Part shown: one piece after another, positions 8,654-17,360 of the stretch | Layout of the letters: the number at the start of each line of letters is the position of its first letter | Position numbering within the stretch: the stretch's first letter is position 1 | From: Paraburkholderia madseniana | GTDB taxonomy: Bacteria; Pseudomonadota; Gammaproteobacteria; Burkholderiales; Burkholderiaceae | DNA: 64,000 nucleotides | Direction of reading: 5' to 3' | NCBI RefSeq assembly: GCF_009690905.1 | Contig: NZ_VOSW01000026.1 | Coordinates: 33,726-97,725 of the forward strand | The notes under the pieces: generated by a model | Databases searched by the model: none | What the model was told of the DNA's origin: nothing | The model's input: only the letters and a program-made list of their open reading frames with translations | Made by a program: the position numbers and the translations under genes

Positions 8654-9763
8654 ATGAAGCGCGTGAGCAGGTGGGCGATGGCAGTCGTGCCGGCGGCACT
8701 GGCGTGTCAAATGGCGCACGCTCAGTCGAGCGTGACGCTCTACGGCGTGATCGACGAAAGTGTGCACTACCTGACCCACGCAAACCAGGCCGGCGATTCG
8801 TCGATCGGACTCGGTAACGGCGGCATGACGGAAAGCCGCTGGGGGATAAGGGGCGTCGAGGATCTGGGCGGCGGCTGGTCTACGTTCTTCAAGCTCGAAA
8901 ACCGTTTCTACATGAATACCGGCCAAAGCGATCCGACCTTGCCGTTCTTCAATGAGGCGCAAGTGGGTGTGCGCTCGGATTCCCTTGGCCAGGTGATCTT
9001 CGGCCGTCAGTACAACGTGATGATCGAAGGCATTACCATCGGCGGCTACGGCAGCAATATCTGGATTCCGTACGATTTCAACTTCCAGCCGGAAGTGACG
9101 ATGACAGGCGGTATCTGGACCAGCAACCAGGTGCAGTATCAGGCGAAATATAACGGTTTCCATGTTGCCGCCGGCTATGCATTCGGCGGCAACGCGGGCA
9201 ATTCGTACGGCAGCCAGATCGGCATGGCACTGGCTTATGCACCGGGTGGGCCGTTCACCTTCGGCGGCGCGTATCAGGAGTCGAAAGATTCGGTCAACGG
9301 CGCCGCCGCTAAAGCGTGGACCTTCGGCGGGTCGTACACGTGGAACCTGACCCGGTTCTCCGTCGGCTATATCGTCAATCAGAATGACGCCGGCTTTTCG
9401 AATTTCGCCAACGGGCCGTTCACCGCGCCCGCGTTGGCCGCGCTCAAATACACGGACTTTTCGCGGCGCCGCATGATCATGGGCGGCATCACGCAGCAGG
9501 TCAGCAACAAGTGGCACTTCGCAGCGAATGTCTGGCGCACGCTGCAGGACGGCAAAACCGCCGCGCAGAACGGTTCGGCATGGCAGTACCAACTGGTCGC
9601 CGACTACAACCTGTCCCTGCGTACCGATATCTATCTGGAAGGCGATTATTCGCTGTACCGGGGCGACCTGATCGGAGCGCAGTTGCAGGGCGTCAACGGT
9701 ATCGGCCTTGCGCAGAAGGGTAGCCAGATCGGTCTGATGGCCGGCATGCGGCATCAGTTCTGA
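8654..9763 (+). CDS. Gram-negative porin (Burkholderia OmpC-like)
   Basis: 369 residues. The signal peptide ends in ACQMAHA. The mature protein starts QSSVTLYGVIDESVHYL, characteristic of Burkholderiales trimeric porins (Porin_4 family), includes the eyelet segment SRWGIRGVEDLGGGWSTFFKLE, and ends in a C-terminal phenylalanine (MRHQF) as needed for BAM recognition. It forms a 16-strand diffusion channel in the outer membrane. The ATG follows a strong GAGGAGACGAA ribosome binding site. Channel selectivity cannot be inferred. Confidence 0.93.
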   Translation: MKRVSRWAMAVVPAALACQMAHAQSSVTLYGVIDESVHYLTHANQAGDSSIGLGNGGMTESRWGIRGVEDLGGGWSTFFKLENRFYMNTGQSDPTLPFFNEAQVGVRSDSLGQVIFGRQYNVMIEGITIGGYGSNIWIPYDFNFQPEVTMTGGIWTSNQVQYQAKYNGFHVAAGYAFGGNAGNSYGSQIGMALAYAPGGPFTFGGAYQESKDSVNGAAAKAWTFGGSYTWNLTRFSVGYIVNQNDAGFSNFANGPFTAPALAALKYTDFSRRRMIMGGITQQVSNKWHFAANVWRTLQDGKTAAQNGSAWQYQLVADYNLSLRTDIYLEGDYSLYRGDLIGAQLQGVNGIGLAQKGSQIGLMAGMRHQF

Positions 9764-9767
9764 ACCC

Positions 9768-10697
9768 TTACCAACTCCAGCGCGCGCCCAGATTGCCCTC
9801 TACCGTGCTGCGGTGTTCGCCGTTCACGTTCATGGCGTAACTCGCGGTGGCGAATACGCTGCCGCGCGCGCTCAAATGCGCGACCAGGCCGATGCCGAAC
9901 TGGGCGGCCGTGGCGGCGACATCGGTGGGAATCACGGTTGTGCCGGCGAAGGTCGCGCTATCGGTGCCATTGAAATAGCGCCACAGATTCGCGCGCAGAT
10001 AGGGTTGCCATTGCGCACCCGCGCCTTCGAAGCTGCCTTGCAGGCGTAGGCCGAGCCGACCGACGAGGCCGTTTGCCGCGTGAAACGATACGTTCGAAAT
10101 GCTGTCGTTGAGATCGTTGATCGATGCGTGCTGCCAGATCAGTTGTGCTTGCGGTTCGAGACTGAGATTGGCGCGCAGTGGAATCGGCAAGCCGCCTTCC
10201 AGCGAGGTCGTCACGGCATGCCCATGCGTGCTCGCACCGATGCCCTGATTCGACGATGGATCGAGCGTGAGTGAGCTACCCATCACGACCGCATCGGTGT
10301 ACCAGCCGCCCGGACCGATGTGCGTCCAGTAGGCGCCTGCGCTGTAGGCATTGATCGACAGCCGCCCGGCCGACAGATCGGGGAAACCGAGCGCGAAACC
10401 GTTCACGTCGCCTTGCGCGCGGGCAAAGCCGATGAAGAAGCCGTAGTGATTGCGATGGCCGCTTGCGCTGCGATCCGCGTAGATATCCTGGCCCACTTGC
10501 ACGCCGGCCATCGTGCCGCTGAATTCGGGGTTGGCGGCGCCACTGTTGCTCTGTGAGGTGTGCTCGCCCCAGACACGCGACCATGCGGCGGCGAGCGGGC
10601 CGCTTTCGTTCAACAGCAACTGATCGCCCTGGCGGTCATGGAAGGTACCCGCCCGGACGAGACGGACTTGCTGCGGCTCATTGATAATTTTGTATGG
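9768..10697 (-). pseudogene. autotransporter beta-barrel domain, passenger missing
   Basis: The frame is open from just after a TAA at 10698-10700 down to 9768 (310 codons), and its upstream end lacks a plausible ATG, signal peptide or passenger. The product resembles the C-terminal translocator of type V autotransporters: WSRVWGEH, the FFIGFARAQGDVNGF region, repeated amphipathic strands, and a terminal aromatic strand (NLGARWSW). Similarity to autotransporters seems to run upstream to about INEPQQVRLVRAGTFHDRQGD and then stops abruptly near 10.69 kb, where the accessory region begins. I infer that the 5' part was lost in the event that brought in or rearranged the accessory region. It ends 4 bases from the convergent porin. 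Confidence 0.75.
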
Positions 10698-10824
10698 TTA
10701 CCGGGACACTCACCTCTACGAGCAGAACCATGAGTGCAACCTGCGATTTCCGACCGAAGTAATGCACCAGATGGCCGAGTTCACCAAGCTATTTGCGCGC
10801 GCCTGGTCGCTGGAGCCACGCGTT

Positions 10825-10854
10825 TACGCCACCGCGGTGGGTCGCGGTGGCGTA
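10825..10854. repeat. 12-bp perfect inverted repeat at the left edge of the accessory region
   Basis: TACGCCACCGCG (10825-10836), a 6-base loop and CGCGGTGGCGTA (10843-10854) form a very stable hairpin. It lies about 55 bases beyond the end of the PRC-barrel gene, so it could terminate that leftward transcript. No U-run follows. Confidence 0.5.
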
Positions 10855-10907
10855 CGCTCTAGAGTGAAAGACTAGCCGTCCTGCTGGCACGGGTTACCCG
10901 TTGGTGT

Positions 10908-11381
10908 TCAGCGCTCGCTCGGCCTGATGGCAGGGTCGTTTTCCACCACTTCATGGGTCGCAGACCAGTACGGCTGCCGGTTATAGTAGCTGTACGTTGA
11001 CTCTCCCCACTTCGCATCCGCCATCGTCGGCCAGTGGTCCTTGTCGAAACCCGGGTCGTCCTTGAGGCGCTGTGCGGCAATGTCGACGACGAAGCACTTC
11101 TCGTCCGTGTCGAGAGTTAATGCACTCCACGGGATGGCGTGCAGGTTAGAACCCATTCCGAGGAAACCGCCCTCAGAAAGCACGGCATAGGCGATGCGTC
11201 CATTCCGGACGTCCAGCATGATGTCTGAAATCTTCCCCACGTGTTCGCCGTCAGAAGACATGACCTTGTTCCCATCGAGCGTTGCTGCGGCCATGACATC
11301 CGGCCCCGGCCCTTCGCCCATACCACCGCCGACGATGCCGGCTCCGAGTTGGGTGCCACCTTGCGGGTTGATTGAGCCCAT
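10908..11381 (-). CDS. PRC-barrel domain protein
   Basis: 157 residues. A PRC-barrel domain spans about residues 30-100, with the pattern KVMSSDGEHVGKISDIMLDV followed by GRIAYAVLSEGGFLGMG and the aliphatic IPWSALTLD strand. The C-terminal 50 residues are hydrophilic and rich in Trp and Tyr (TYSYYNRQPYWSATHEV). No signal peptide or membrane segment is visible. Such stand-alone proteins are common stress-associated cytoplasmic proteins of unknown role. The ATG at 11381 follows a good AAGGGGGT ribosome binding site. It is the first gene inside the accessory region. Confidence 0.8.
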   Translation of the reverse strand: MGSINPQGGTQLGAGIVGGGMGEGPGPDVMAAATLDGNKVMSSDGEHVGKISDIMLDVRNGRIAYAVLSEGGFLGMGSNLHAIPWSALTLDTDEKCFVVDIAAQRLKDDPGFDKDHWPTMADAKWGESTYSYYNRQPYWSATHEVVENDPAIRPSER

Positions 11382-11632
11382 GATTTACCCCCTTCGAAAA
11401 AGGTACTGCAGTGGCGCGCAAGCGGTGTTCCCGAGCCGGCGGCGGCAGAAGTGGGGTCATTGCGAGAGTTTCGAGGGGGCGGCGTTGCTATCGCCATCAA
11501 TGGGTTGCCCCCAGGTGAAGAGGACACCCCACTTCAATCCCGATGCTGGGGGCAACTTACTTGTCAGCGTTTTTTGTTGAGCGCAACCTGCGACAGTCTG
11601 TCGTTCAGATGCTTCCCGTTCAGGAGGTGACC

Positions 11633-11920
11633 ATGCACGGCGTCGTTGTTGACGTGCGTTTCGACAATACACATCTGTTTCTCAACCTGTCCGACGGTCA
11701 GGCCGTGCGATTCCCACTGAACTGGTTTCCTGTTCTGAAGGTGGCGACGGCAACGGAGCGCGAGCATTTTGCCATTTCGCTGGACCGACAGCAGCTGTTC
11801 TGGCCTGAAATCGATGAGGACCTGAACGTTGCCGCGCTGCTTTCATTCCTGTCCAATACGATAAGGCGCGAGCGCTTCTACACAAGCTTCCGGCTTCGGG
11901 CTCACAGACCGCTCGGTTGA
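11633..11920 (+). CDS. DUF2442 family protein, copy 1
   Basis: 95 residues from an ATG preceded by a near-ideal AGGAGGTGA. The DUF2442 pattern is clear: a strand VDVRFDNTHLFLNLSDG, then VRFPLNWFPVL, an ATATEREHFAI helix region, and FWPEIDEDLNVAALL. The family's biochemical role is not established; members are small cytoplasmic proteins often found near toxin-antitoxin genes or mobile DNA. Two closer paralogues lie at 12594 and 24838. This copy is the most divergent, with a C-terminal extension (SNTIRRERFYTSFRLR). Confidence 0.8.
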   Translation: MHGVVVDVRFDNTHLFLNLSDGQAVRFPLNWFPVLKVATATEREHFAISLDRQQLFWPEIDEDLNVAALLSFLSNTIRRERFYTSFRLRAHRPLG

Positions 11921-12156
11921 TGGACGGGGCAAAGCGTGTCGAGCGGGGGCTCTTTTCCACGGAACCGGAAAATCAATGCCTGAGCGTTTGCCCGATGACA
12001 TCTCGTGCATCGCAATTGCGTCCGCACCCGTTCCTTAGTCTGCGAAAAAGCGACCCGCCGCCTCCGCGGTAGAGGGTCAAGCGACGACGCCGGTTCTTCG
12101 TCTGTTCTCTTACGCCATTCCCCGTTGGCGTCGGCCCAAGCCTCTGCGGCTCTCAT
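11902..12156 (-). CDS. hypothetical small protein with CxxC and CxxH motifs
   Basis: 84 residues. The C-terminal half has CTRCHRANAQAL followed about 18 residues on by CPVH, a spacing that could bind zinc. The ATG at 12156 is preceded by GAGGGG at reasonable spacing. It overlaps the convergent DUF2442 gene by 19 bases. No family is recognised. Low confidence, because this GC-rich DNA produces many chance ORFs and the N-terminal third looks unremarkable. Confidence 0.35.
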   Translation of the reverse strand: MRAAEAWADANGEWRKRTDEEPASSLDPLPRRRRVAFSQTKERVRTQLRCTRCHRANAQALIFRFRGKEPPLDTLCPVHQPSGL

Positions 12157-12393
12157 CGCAGCATCCCCTCAGGGAGTCGGTGTTGCGTCCATGTGTCTGC
12201 ACATAGAATCATCTGATAAAGGTCGGACGAGCTCGGCGTGCAAGCAGGCTACGAAATGTTCGTCTATGAATTCGAAGGGCTGGATTTTCCAGTCGATGCC
12301 GCAACGTCCGCTGCTTAGCAGTTACGCGGGCGCCGGCTTGAGCCGGGAGTCCGGCATTGACGCTGGTCTGTCCGATGAACAACTTCGGGCGAA

Positions 12394-12428
12394 TTATGCA
12401 CAGATTTGCGAACAGATTTTGTGGATAA
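12394..12428. repeat. paired inverted DnaA-box-like sites, copy 1
   Basis: TTATGCACA at 12394-12402 fits the DnaA-box consensus TTATNCACA. TGTGGATAA at 12420-12428 is the exact reverse complement of TTATCCACA. The two starts are 26 bases apart. A near match AGTGGATAA follows at 12449-12457 and TGTGGATTC at 12510-12518. The same pair with the same spacing recurs at 34766-34800. Here it lies about 165 bases upstream of the second DUF2442 gene. It could bind DnaA or another regulator, or be a replication-origin remnant. Confidence 0.55.
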
Positions 12429-12593
12429 CTCGTGCTTCCCGCAACGCAAGTGGATAAGTCTTGACTCCCATGTGTACGGACCAATGGCCAACTCTGCCCA
12501 GAGCTTTCCTGTGGATTCTCGAATCACATTCGTTCTTGAATGCCGCTCGGCCGCGACCTATCTTTGTGATGATTCCGCTCTCAGGAGATAACC

Positions 12594-12833
12594 ATGAACC
12601 GCGCTGCGGTGGACGTGCATTTCGACAGCATGCACCTGTTTCTCGACATGTCCGACGGTCCGGCTATTCAATTTCCACTGGACTGGTTTCCGGTGCTGCA
12701 AGCAGCGACGGCAGCCGAACGCGAACACTTTGCCATTTCCCTCGACCATGAGCAGATATTCCGGCCTGAAATAGATGAAGACGTGAACGTTCCCGCGTTG
12801 CTTTCATATCGGCCCGAGAACGCGGGTCGCTAG
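12594..12833 (+). CDS. DUF2442 family protein, copy 2
   Basis: 79 residues from an ATG preceded by AGGAGATAACC. It has the same pattern as copies 1 and 3: VDVHFDSMHLFLDMSDG, FPLDWFPVLQAATAAEREHF, then RPEIDEDVNVPALLSY. The W of the usual FWPEIDED motif is replaced by R. DNA similarity to copy 3 at 24838 starts about 60 bases upstream of the ATG and runs to the stop codon, so gene and leader were duplicated together. Function unknown. Confidence 0.78.
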   Translation: MNRAAVDVHFDSMHLFLDMSDGPAIQFPLDWFPVLQAATAAEREHFAISLDHEQIFRPEIDEDVNVPALLSYRPENAGR

Positions 12834-12971
12834 CGTTCGACGTTGTGGTTTCAGGTAGCCCGCAGTTGCGTTGTTGGTTGACTGCTCCCACATGAGTTGG
12901 TGGCGGGCGCCGCGTACTACGCTGAACCATGTCCAGTGAAGGTAGCTGTCCCGTGTTGAGCAGGAGCAGTT

Positions 12972-13187
12972 GTGGCTGCGGTCGTGTTGAATTCCACCAT
13001 CCTGTGTCCAGCGTGCGGACACAGGAAAGACGAGACGATGTCTGTCAACGCCTGTGCGTGGTTTTACGAATGCGAGCACTGCAAGTCGGTTATCCGGCGG
13101 AAACGCGGGGACTGCCGCGTGTACTGCTCGTATGGCACCAACAGGTGCCTCCCGATGCAGCAGTCAGACTCATGCCGCTCGGGCTAG
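12972..13187 (+). CDS. cysteine-rich protein with GDC-x2-YCSYG motif, orphan copy
   Basis: 71 residues starting at GTG 12972, with CAGGAG at 12961-12966. Cysteines occur as CPACGHRKDE, FYECEHC and GDCRVYCSYGTNRC. It is a clear paralogue of the protein at 30208, which closes the merT-merP cluster, but two cysteines (positions 49 and 69) have become arginine. No mer gene is nearby. The spacing of CxxC pairs suggests a zinc- or mercury-binding protein, by inference. Its 3' end overlaps a convergent gene by 18 bases. Confidence 0.65.
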   Translation: MAAVVLNSTILCPACGHRKDETMSVNACAWFYECEHCKSVIRRKRGDCRVYCSYGTNRCLPMQQSDSCRSG

Positions 13188-13412
13188 GTCAGATGAAGTG
13201 TGTTGCTGCGACTCGAGAGCGTCGAGTCGCGCTTGCGCAATCTCGTCCGGGTGTTCGCAGTGGTACGCGTTGAACAACTGTGAGCATAGCTGAGCAAGTG
13301 AAGCAAGGTCTACGGACTGGTCTGCATGCTCGACTTCGCGCGCGTTGAGTACGTCATCGAGAACCGGAGCGAGACGGCGCAGTCGCACAAACGTGCTGGC
13401 GTCTAGTTTCAT
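13170..13412 (-). CDS. small helical protein of the LRRLAPVLDDVLN family, copy 1
   Basis: 80 residues from an ATG with an excellent AGGAGGTT ribosome binding site. The sequence is largely predicted helix: FVRLRRLAPVLDDVLNAREV, then LASLAQLCSQLFNAYH and DEIAQARLDALESQQ. A paralogue lies at 22886-23095. DNA similarity continues roughly 190 bases upstream of both starts into non-coding sequence. No domain is recognised and no function is proposed. Confidence 0.65.
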   Translation of the reverse strand: MKLDASTFVRLRRLAPVLDDVLNAREVEHADQSVDLASLAQLCSQLFNAYHCEHPDEIAQARLDALESQQHTSSDLARAA

Positions 13413-13580
13413 GTTGAACCTCCTGTGGCCAGACTGTGCAGTTCACCGAGTCGGCCAGCACCAAGGCGATGCTCACCATCCGTATGCCTGGCTCGTTAAA
13501 AATGTCGTTTGCATGCAACGAGTTTCATGATGTCTCTACCCGGAAGGGGTAGCAATGCAGGACCGGCATAGGTCGGCACC
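13413..13580 (-). promoter_or_regulatory. conserved leader upstream of the LRRLAPVLDDVLN-family gene
   Basis: Short blocks here recur upstream of the paralogue (23096-23270) in the same order and nearly the same spacing. They are GCCTGGCTCGTT at 13486, CAACGAGTTTCATGATGTCT at 13516, and GCAGGACCGGCAT followed by CGGCACC near 13557-13580. The intervening sequence differs more. This pattern suggests a constrained promoter or leader RNA, but incomplete divergence after a recent duplication would look similar. Confidence 0.4.
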
Positions 13581-14208
13581 CCCAGTCCACAAGGCAATGT
13601 CCTTATATTGACCTTTTAAACTGACCGTGGGCTGACCGGCAGATTACGATTCTGTCATCTGCGCCTCCGCGGTCACTCCTCGATGGGACGCGCGGCTACC
13701 CGCATCGCTGCGAAAAAGTGAATGGTTAGCCTTAGTTAGTGGCCAAGAGTGAGAGCTAGACCTGGCGGTGCGCGTATAGACCTAGACGGTAAAGCCGACA
13801 AACGGTTTTCCCATAGCAGGACAAACCGTTCTCTACCGGAGCCTGCGTTGTTCGCGCGCGATGCTTACCCGTGCGAGCGCTCGTGATGGTGAAGCTGATG
13901 ATGGGGAGGTTGATAATGGTGCCGCACAGAGGCGTGCCGGTCGTCGCGGTGCTCGCAACGCCAAGGGTTTGATGATGCGTGTCTGAGTTCAACGTTTAAC
14001 TGCCAATAACGGTCCCACAGGGTTTGCCGGCGCAATTGAATGCCCATTGTACGGAATGTCACTAGCGGTTCGGGAAATCGCACCTGGGAACGCGACACGC
14101 TCGTAAGCCGTTGGCTCGCCAGCGCGCCATTCCGGGTTGCGGCCAGGTTGGACGTAGTGGGCGGTGGAACACCGGTGCTGGTCCATCGGCCCCGAGTTAT
14201 AGCGTACT
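13581..14208. other. stretch without a supported gene
   Basis: About 630 bases. The only notable reading is a leftward frame whose C-terminus is histidine-rich (VRHHYQPPHHQLHHHERSHG, ending near 13865). It has no convincing start or ribosome binding site, so it is not called a gene. No repeat or terminator was recognised. Confidence 0.4.
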
Positions 14209-14454
14209 TCACGGATTGGGCTGCTCCCCGGGCAACTCAGCACCATGCGCACGAATCGCTGCAATCAACTCTGCGGCAGTAATCTCGTAGCGTATTTCGC
14301 GATGAATGCCAGGCTTCCGTTGGTCGACGTCGATGAGCAGGACGGCCTTGCCGTCTGCCGCTGCTTCCAAGCGCAAGACGCGCACGTCTTGGCCGGTCGT
14401 GTCGTCTCGCTCAGTCATCAGAATCATCGTGCCTGTCGCACCGTTGATACGCAT
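14209..14454 (-). CDS. hypothetical protein, 81 residues
   Basis: Starts at ATG 14454 behind GGGAG. The sequence reads like a compact alpha/beta protein: MILMTERDDTTGQDVRVLRLEA, KAVLLIDVD, then IRYEITAAELIAAIRAHGAE. Regular alternation and absence of rare-codon runs support translation. Similar proteins occur as uncharacterised ORFs in Burkholderia genomes, as far as I recall. No known domain. It lies leftward, in line with the gene at 14608. Confidence 0.6.
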   Translation of the reverse strand: MRINGATGTMILMTERDDTTGQDVRVLRLEAAADGKAVLLIDVDQRKPGIHREIRYEITAAELIAAIRAHGAELPGEQPNP

Positions 14455-14607
14455 GAAACATCTCCCATTGCTTGCATTTCATCGGGGTTCGATTGCCCGG
14501 CCGAACATTCGTCGCGGCGTCGGCTGCACCCACCGGCCAAGTTGAGCTACGACGCTGCCTGCTGCGGGACGTCACAATCAACGGGTGAACCGGTGACGAG
14601 CTGCATG

Positions 14608-14856
14608 CTACAGATGCGTCGCTGTCGAATTTTCGCCTGACGTGCGGGACATGAGGATGTCAAACGCTTCGCGCGCGTCTTTCAGTTCTTGCATCGAGAC
14701 TTCGAACGCCACCAGCTCCAGCGTCGACGGCTGTCCGTCTCCATCCGAAGCAAAGCGCGGTTTAAGAGCGGTCAGCGCAGCTTGCACTGCGTGAGCCGCA
14801 TTCACCACTCGTTCCAGCGCAAGTGCTTCATCAGTTGGCTTCCTTACTGTGAGCAT
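14608..14856 (-). CDS. hypothetical helical protein, 82 residues
   Basis: Starts at ATG 14856 with AAGGAG eight bases upstream. Predicted to be mostly helical (EALALERVVNAAHAVQAALTAL and VSMQELKDAREAFDILM). No domain or motif recognised. It is one of a run of leftward small genes (13170, 14209, 14608, 15051, 15569). Confidence 0.6.
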   Translation of the reverse strand: MLTVRKPTDEALALERVVNAAHAVQAALTALKPRFASDGDGQPSTLELVAFEVSMQELKDAREAFDILMSRTSGENSTATHL

Positions 14857-15050
14857 ATGGCTCCTTGCGACAAAATAGCGCTACCCAAGGCGCGATTCCG
14901 GCCGCGTGCACCTCCAGCGCCGAGAGAACGCATACATGATAAACACCCGGTAGTATTAGCACCGCTGTGGCTGGGCGCGGCCGCTCGGTCCGGGCGGAGC
15001 GAGCGGCGACGTCTAACGCAATCACACGGCACTTGTGTAAGCACGTATTG

Positions 15051-15269
15051 TTAGCTCCTGCTCTCAGGCGGGAACACGCGCCAGGTACCGTCATCGTGCC
15101 GGAAGAAAAAGAGTGCAACCGGGCCTTCGGGTCGCAGTGCCTCAACGCATACATAACGTCTCCCATTAGAGGCTGTGCGACCGAATCGGGTTACCCGAAC
15201 TGGCGTCGCGGAAGTTGGCGTCAGCCATTTTTCAACCAGCAAATGCAAAGACTTTTCTGCGGAGGTCAT
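15051..15269 (-). CDS. small protein of the FFFRHDDG family, copy 1
   Basis: 72 residues from ATG 15269, which follows AAGGAGAAGCGG. It contains VEKWLTPTSATPVRVTRFG, NGRRYVCVEALRPEG and ALFFFRHDDGTWRVFPP, a likely small beta-sheet domain. A paralogue lies at 27284-27556 with the same order of motifs. No characterised family is recognised. Confidence 0.62.
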   Translation of the reverse strand: MTSAEKSLHLLVEKWLTPTSATPVRVTRFGRTASNGRRYVCVEALRPEGPVALFFFRHDDGTWRVFPPESRS

Positions 15270-15504
15270 CCGCTTCTCCTTCAACCTCGCTCCCGTTGGT
15301 TCGGTCGTGCCCCATTGGACTTGGCATGACGAAGTTTCGGCCACAAGGAGTCTGGTCAAATCGCATGATTGACAGTGGAAGCAACGCAACGAAGCAACGG
15401 TCGCTACCCGCGCAACCATGCCTGCAAATTTTTAGCTCAGGCCACTGCTCCATGACGCCGTCCGAGGCGCGCTGGACGCCGCCGTGCTCCAGAAGGCCGC
15501 GCGC

Positions 15505-15530
15505 AAAAAAAAGCGAGCAGGGGCTCGCTT
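15505..15530 (-). terminator. rho-independent terminator of the phasin gene
   Basis: Read leftward, AAGCGAGC, a 4-base loop and GCTCGCTT are followed by a run of eight T (A-run at 15505-15512 on the plus strand). It lies about 40 bases past the phasin stop. Confidence 0.85.
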
Positions 15531-15568
15531 GAAGAATTAGACGACGGTGGCCGACGTCAAAAACGCTG

Positions 15569-16144
15569 TTACTCCTCAGCGGCGGCGACTGGTACAACGG
15601 CCTGTCGAGTCCGCTTGGCCGAGGCCGACGACGCAGCGCTAACATTGCTTTCGGCAATCTCAACCGCTTGCTTCGTAGCGTTTTTGGCAGCTTCATACGT
15701 CGTGCTGGCCGTTTCGCTGGCCGTCGTGATGAATGTCTTCCATGCTGCCACGGCGGTTTCGCTTCCGGCCGGTGCGTACTTCGCGAACTTGTCGACGAAC
15801 TCTTGCGTCTCGCGATAGTACTGCTGGAACTGCGCTTCAGCCGCCGCCGCGAATTCACCTTGCGTGCTGGAGATGATTTCGTACACGTTACGGCCGTACG
15901 ACTGCGCTTTATCTGTCACGGACTGCGTATAGCTGGCCTGCAGAGCGAACAAGTCCTGTGGGTCTTTAACCGAAAGCGCCTTGGCCGTGATTTCCTGATT
16001 TTCGGTGAGCGTCGATTTGACCGCTTGCAGGTTCAGCTCAACCAGCTTTTCAATGCCACCGAAGAACTTGCTCAGGAGTCCGGATATTGTTTCGAAAACG
16101 ACCTTCTGCGCCGCGAAAAGTTGTTCAGGGGCGAGACTGCTCAT
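15569..16144 (-). CDS. phaP: phasin family protein
   Basis: 191 residues from ATG 16144 (GGAG 8 bases upstream); a longer start at 16186 is less likely. The N-terminal LAPEQLFAAQKVVFETISGL and the LVELNLQAVKSTLTE helix are typical of the Burkholderiales phasin family. The middle is a long amphipathic coil, and the tail is Ala/Lys-rich. Phasins coat polyhydroxyalkanoate granules and control their size and number. No PHA synthase gene is in the window, so this is an accessory copy. A strong terminator follows. Confidence 0.88.
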   Translation of the reverse strand: MSSLAPEQLFAAQKVVFETISGLLSKFFGGIEKLVELNLQAVKSTLTENQEITAKALSVKDPQDLFALQASYTQSVTDKAQSYGRNVYEIISSTQGEFAAAAEAQFQQYYRETQEFVDKFAKYAPAGSETAVAAWKTFITTASETASTTYEAAKNATKQAVEIAESNVSAASSASAKRTRQAVVPVAAAEE

Positions 16145-16404
16145 CACTAACTCCATAAGGGTGGACGTGGCAAGTCTTCGGAACACCGCCGAACGGCATT
16201 ACAAACGACGAGCCACGGAGTAGGAAAGTTGGTGCGATGCAACATGACTCATTCTAGGACTGGGTGTGCGAATGTCAATCGTTTGCTGCGTTGCGGTGAC
16301 GCGCGGCGTGTACCGGAGACGCTGAATGCCCCGTTGGTATTGGCGCACAACGGTGAGCCAGGGAAAACCCGGCCAACCCTTGGAGCCTTGCCTGGAGGTA
16401 ATAC

Positions 16405-16640
16405 ATGAACATTTACCTGGGTGTGTGCAACGCCGCAAAAAAGGGTTGCAGTCAGCCGGCCGAAGCCGTTATGGAGTGCTGTCTAACTCGAAGCGCAAAG
16501 TCGTTGGCGGCGCGTGCGTCTAGGTGTGAGTGAAGACGACGTGCAATATTGGCGACGCGGAATCACTGTTCCGCCGCTGAACGCCTGTACGCGTCTCGCC
16601 GCCGTTCTCAATCTCGACGGTTACTGGCTTTGCAACAGGG
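16405..16640 (+). pseudogene. helix-turn-helix regulator fragment broken by a frameshift
   Basis: An ATG at 16405 has a strong GGAGGTAA ribosome binding site and encodes 42 residues ending in TRSAKSLAARASRCE before a stop. Shifting frame near 16514 continues the helix-turn-helix as RLGVSEDDVQYWRRGITVPP and then LAAVLNLDGYWL. The halves fit an XRE-like DNA-binding domain (helix 2 AKSLAARA, recognition helix EDDVQYWRRG). Downstream of 16640 the sequence no longer looks like protein. I infer a decayed regulator; a sequencing error is the alternative. Confidence 0.5.
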
Positions 16641-17360
16641 CAGACCCATGTCGCCTAGTCCGCTCTTCGTGGGAATCTTTGGCTCACGAGTTGGTACCCT
16701 GTGAGTCCAGATGCGTCCTGGTGCTCGCACCTCGGTCGGCGTGGCGCCCGCGACGATTCATCTGCGGTCTTTCACGCGAACATAGATGGCAGGGGAGTCC
16801 AGGTCGCCAGTGAGTTTGGTGCTCCACTGCTTCGTAGCGTTCATCGGAAAGTCCTCCGATATTGGGGACGATTGTTGCCAACCCCAGAGTGGCGCTCGCC
16901 GATGCAATCTCCCCTCGACCAGCGTTCATTCGTAGCCATGACGCGCGAACCAGTTGTCTTCCGTGTCGGCACGAGCATGTCGAAGGCAGAGCATGAAGGA
17001 GTCCGCCGTGCAGATTCTGGTTGCATCCGACCGCGGCCCCGCCCATCTGGATTTTAGGGATATGCTGCGTCTAAATGACATCGCGACTCGTGTCTTTAAC
17101 CTCTTCACTTGAAGTGAACTTCGTCGGACACGTTAGCCCCAGTTCTTACGGGACTCTTTTATTGGGACGGCCCGCTCGACGCAAGCGTCTCGGATGCCTG
17201 GTAACCCGATGGATTGGCAACGAGAGACAGCGCATTGATATGCATTGGATTAGCTCATGCAAAATGTTCTCGGAGCAGAGAGAGGCAATCTCGTGTAGCG
17301 TTGACTGCGCCCCGTCGGCATACAATGTCCGCCGAGTGTTCACTTCCTAATGAGGACGCG
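16641..17360. other. long stretch with only one weak small ORF
   Basis: About 720 bases. A leftward 28-codon ORF (16758-16844) is listed separately. TTGACT at 17301 and TACAAT at 17321 look like promoter boxes, but the 14-base spacer is too short for ordinary sigma70. No other feature could be supported. Confidence 0.4.
16758..16844 (-). CDS. possible 28-residue peptide
   Basis: Reads MNATKQWSTKLTGDLDSPAI then YVRVKDRR and stops. The ATG is preceded by GGAGGA seven bases upstream, which is the main evidence for translation. No homologue is known to me. Confidence 0.3.
   Translation of the reverse strand: MNATKQWSTKLTGDLDSPAIYVRVKDRR

Noticed and set aside
10681..10875. 64-residue rightward ORF at the left boundary
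   Set aside because: Starts at TTG without a ribosome binding site and lies across the inferred breakpoint.
13865..14212. Leftward ORF with histidine-rich C-terminus, possible metal-binding protein
   Set aside because: No start codon with a ribosome binding site and the N-terminal part is not protein-like; His-rich end could be chance CAC/CAT-rich DNA.
17301..17326. TTGACT and TACAAT as a promoter for the 17361 gene
   Set aside because: A 14-base spacer is outside the workable range for sigma70.
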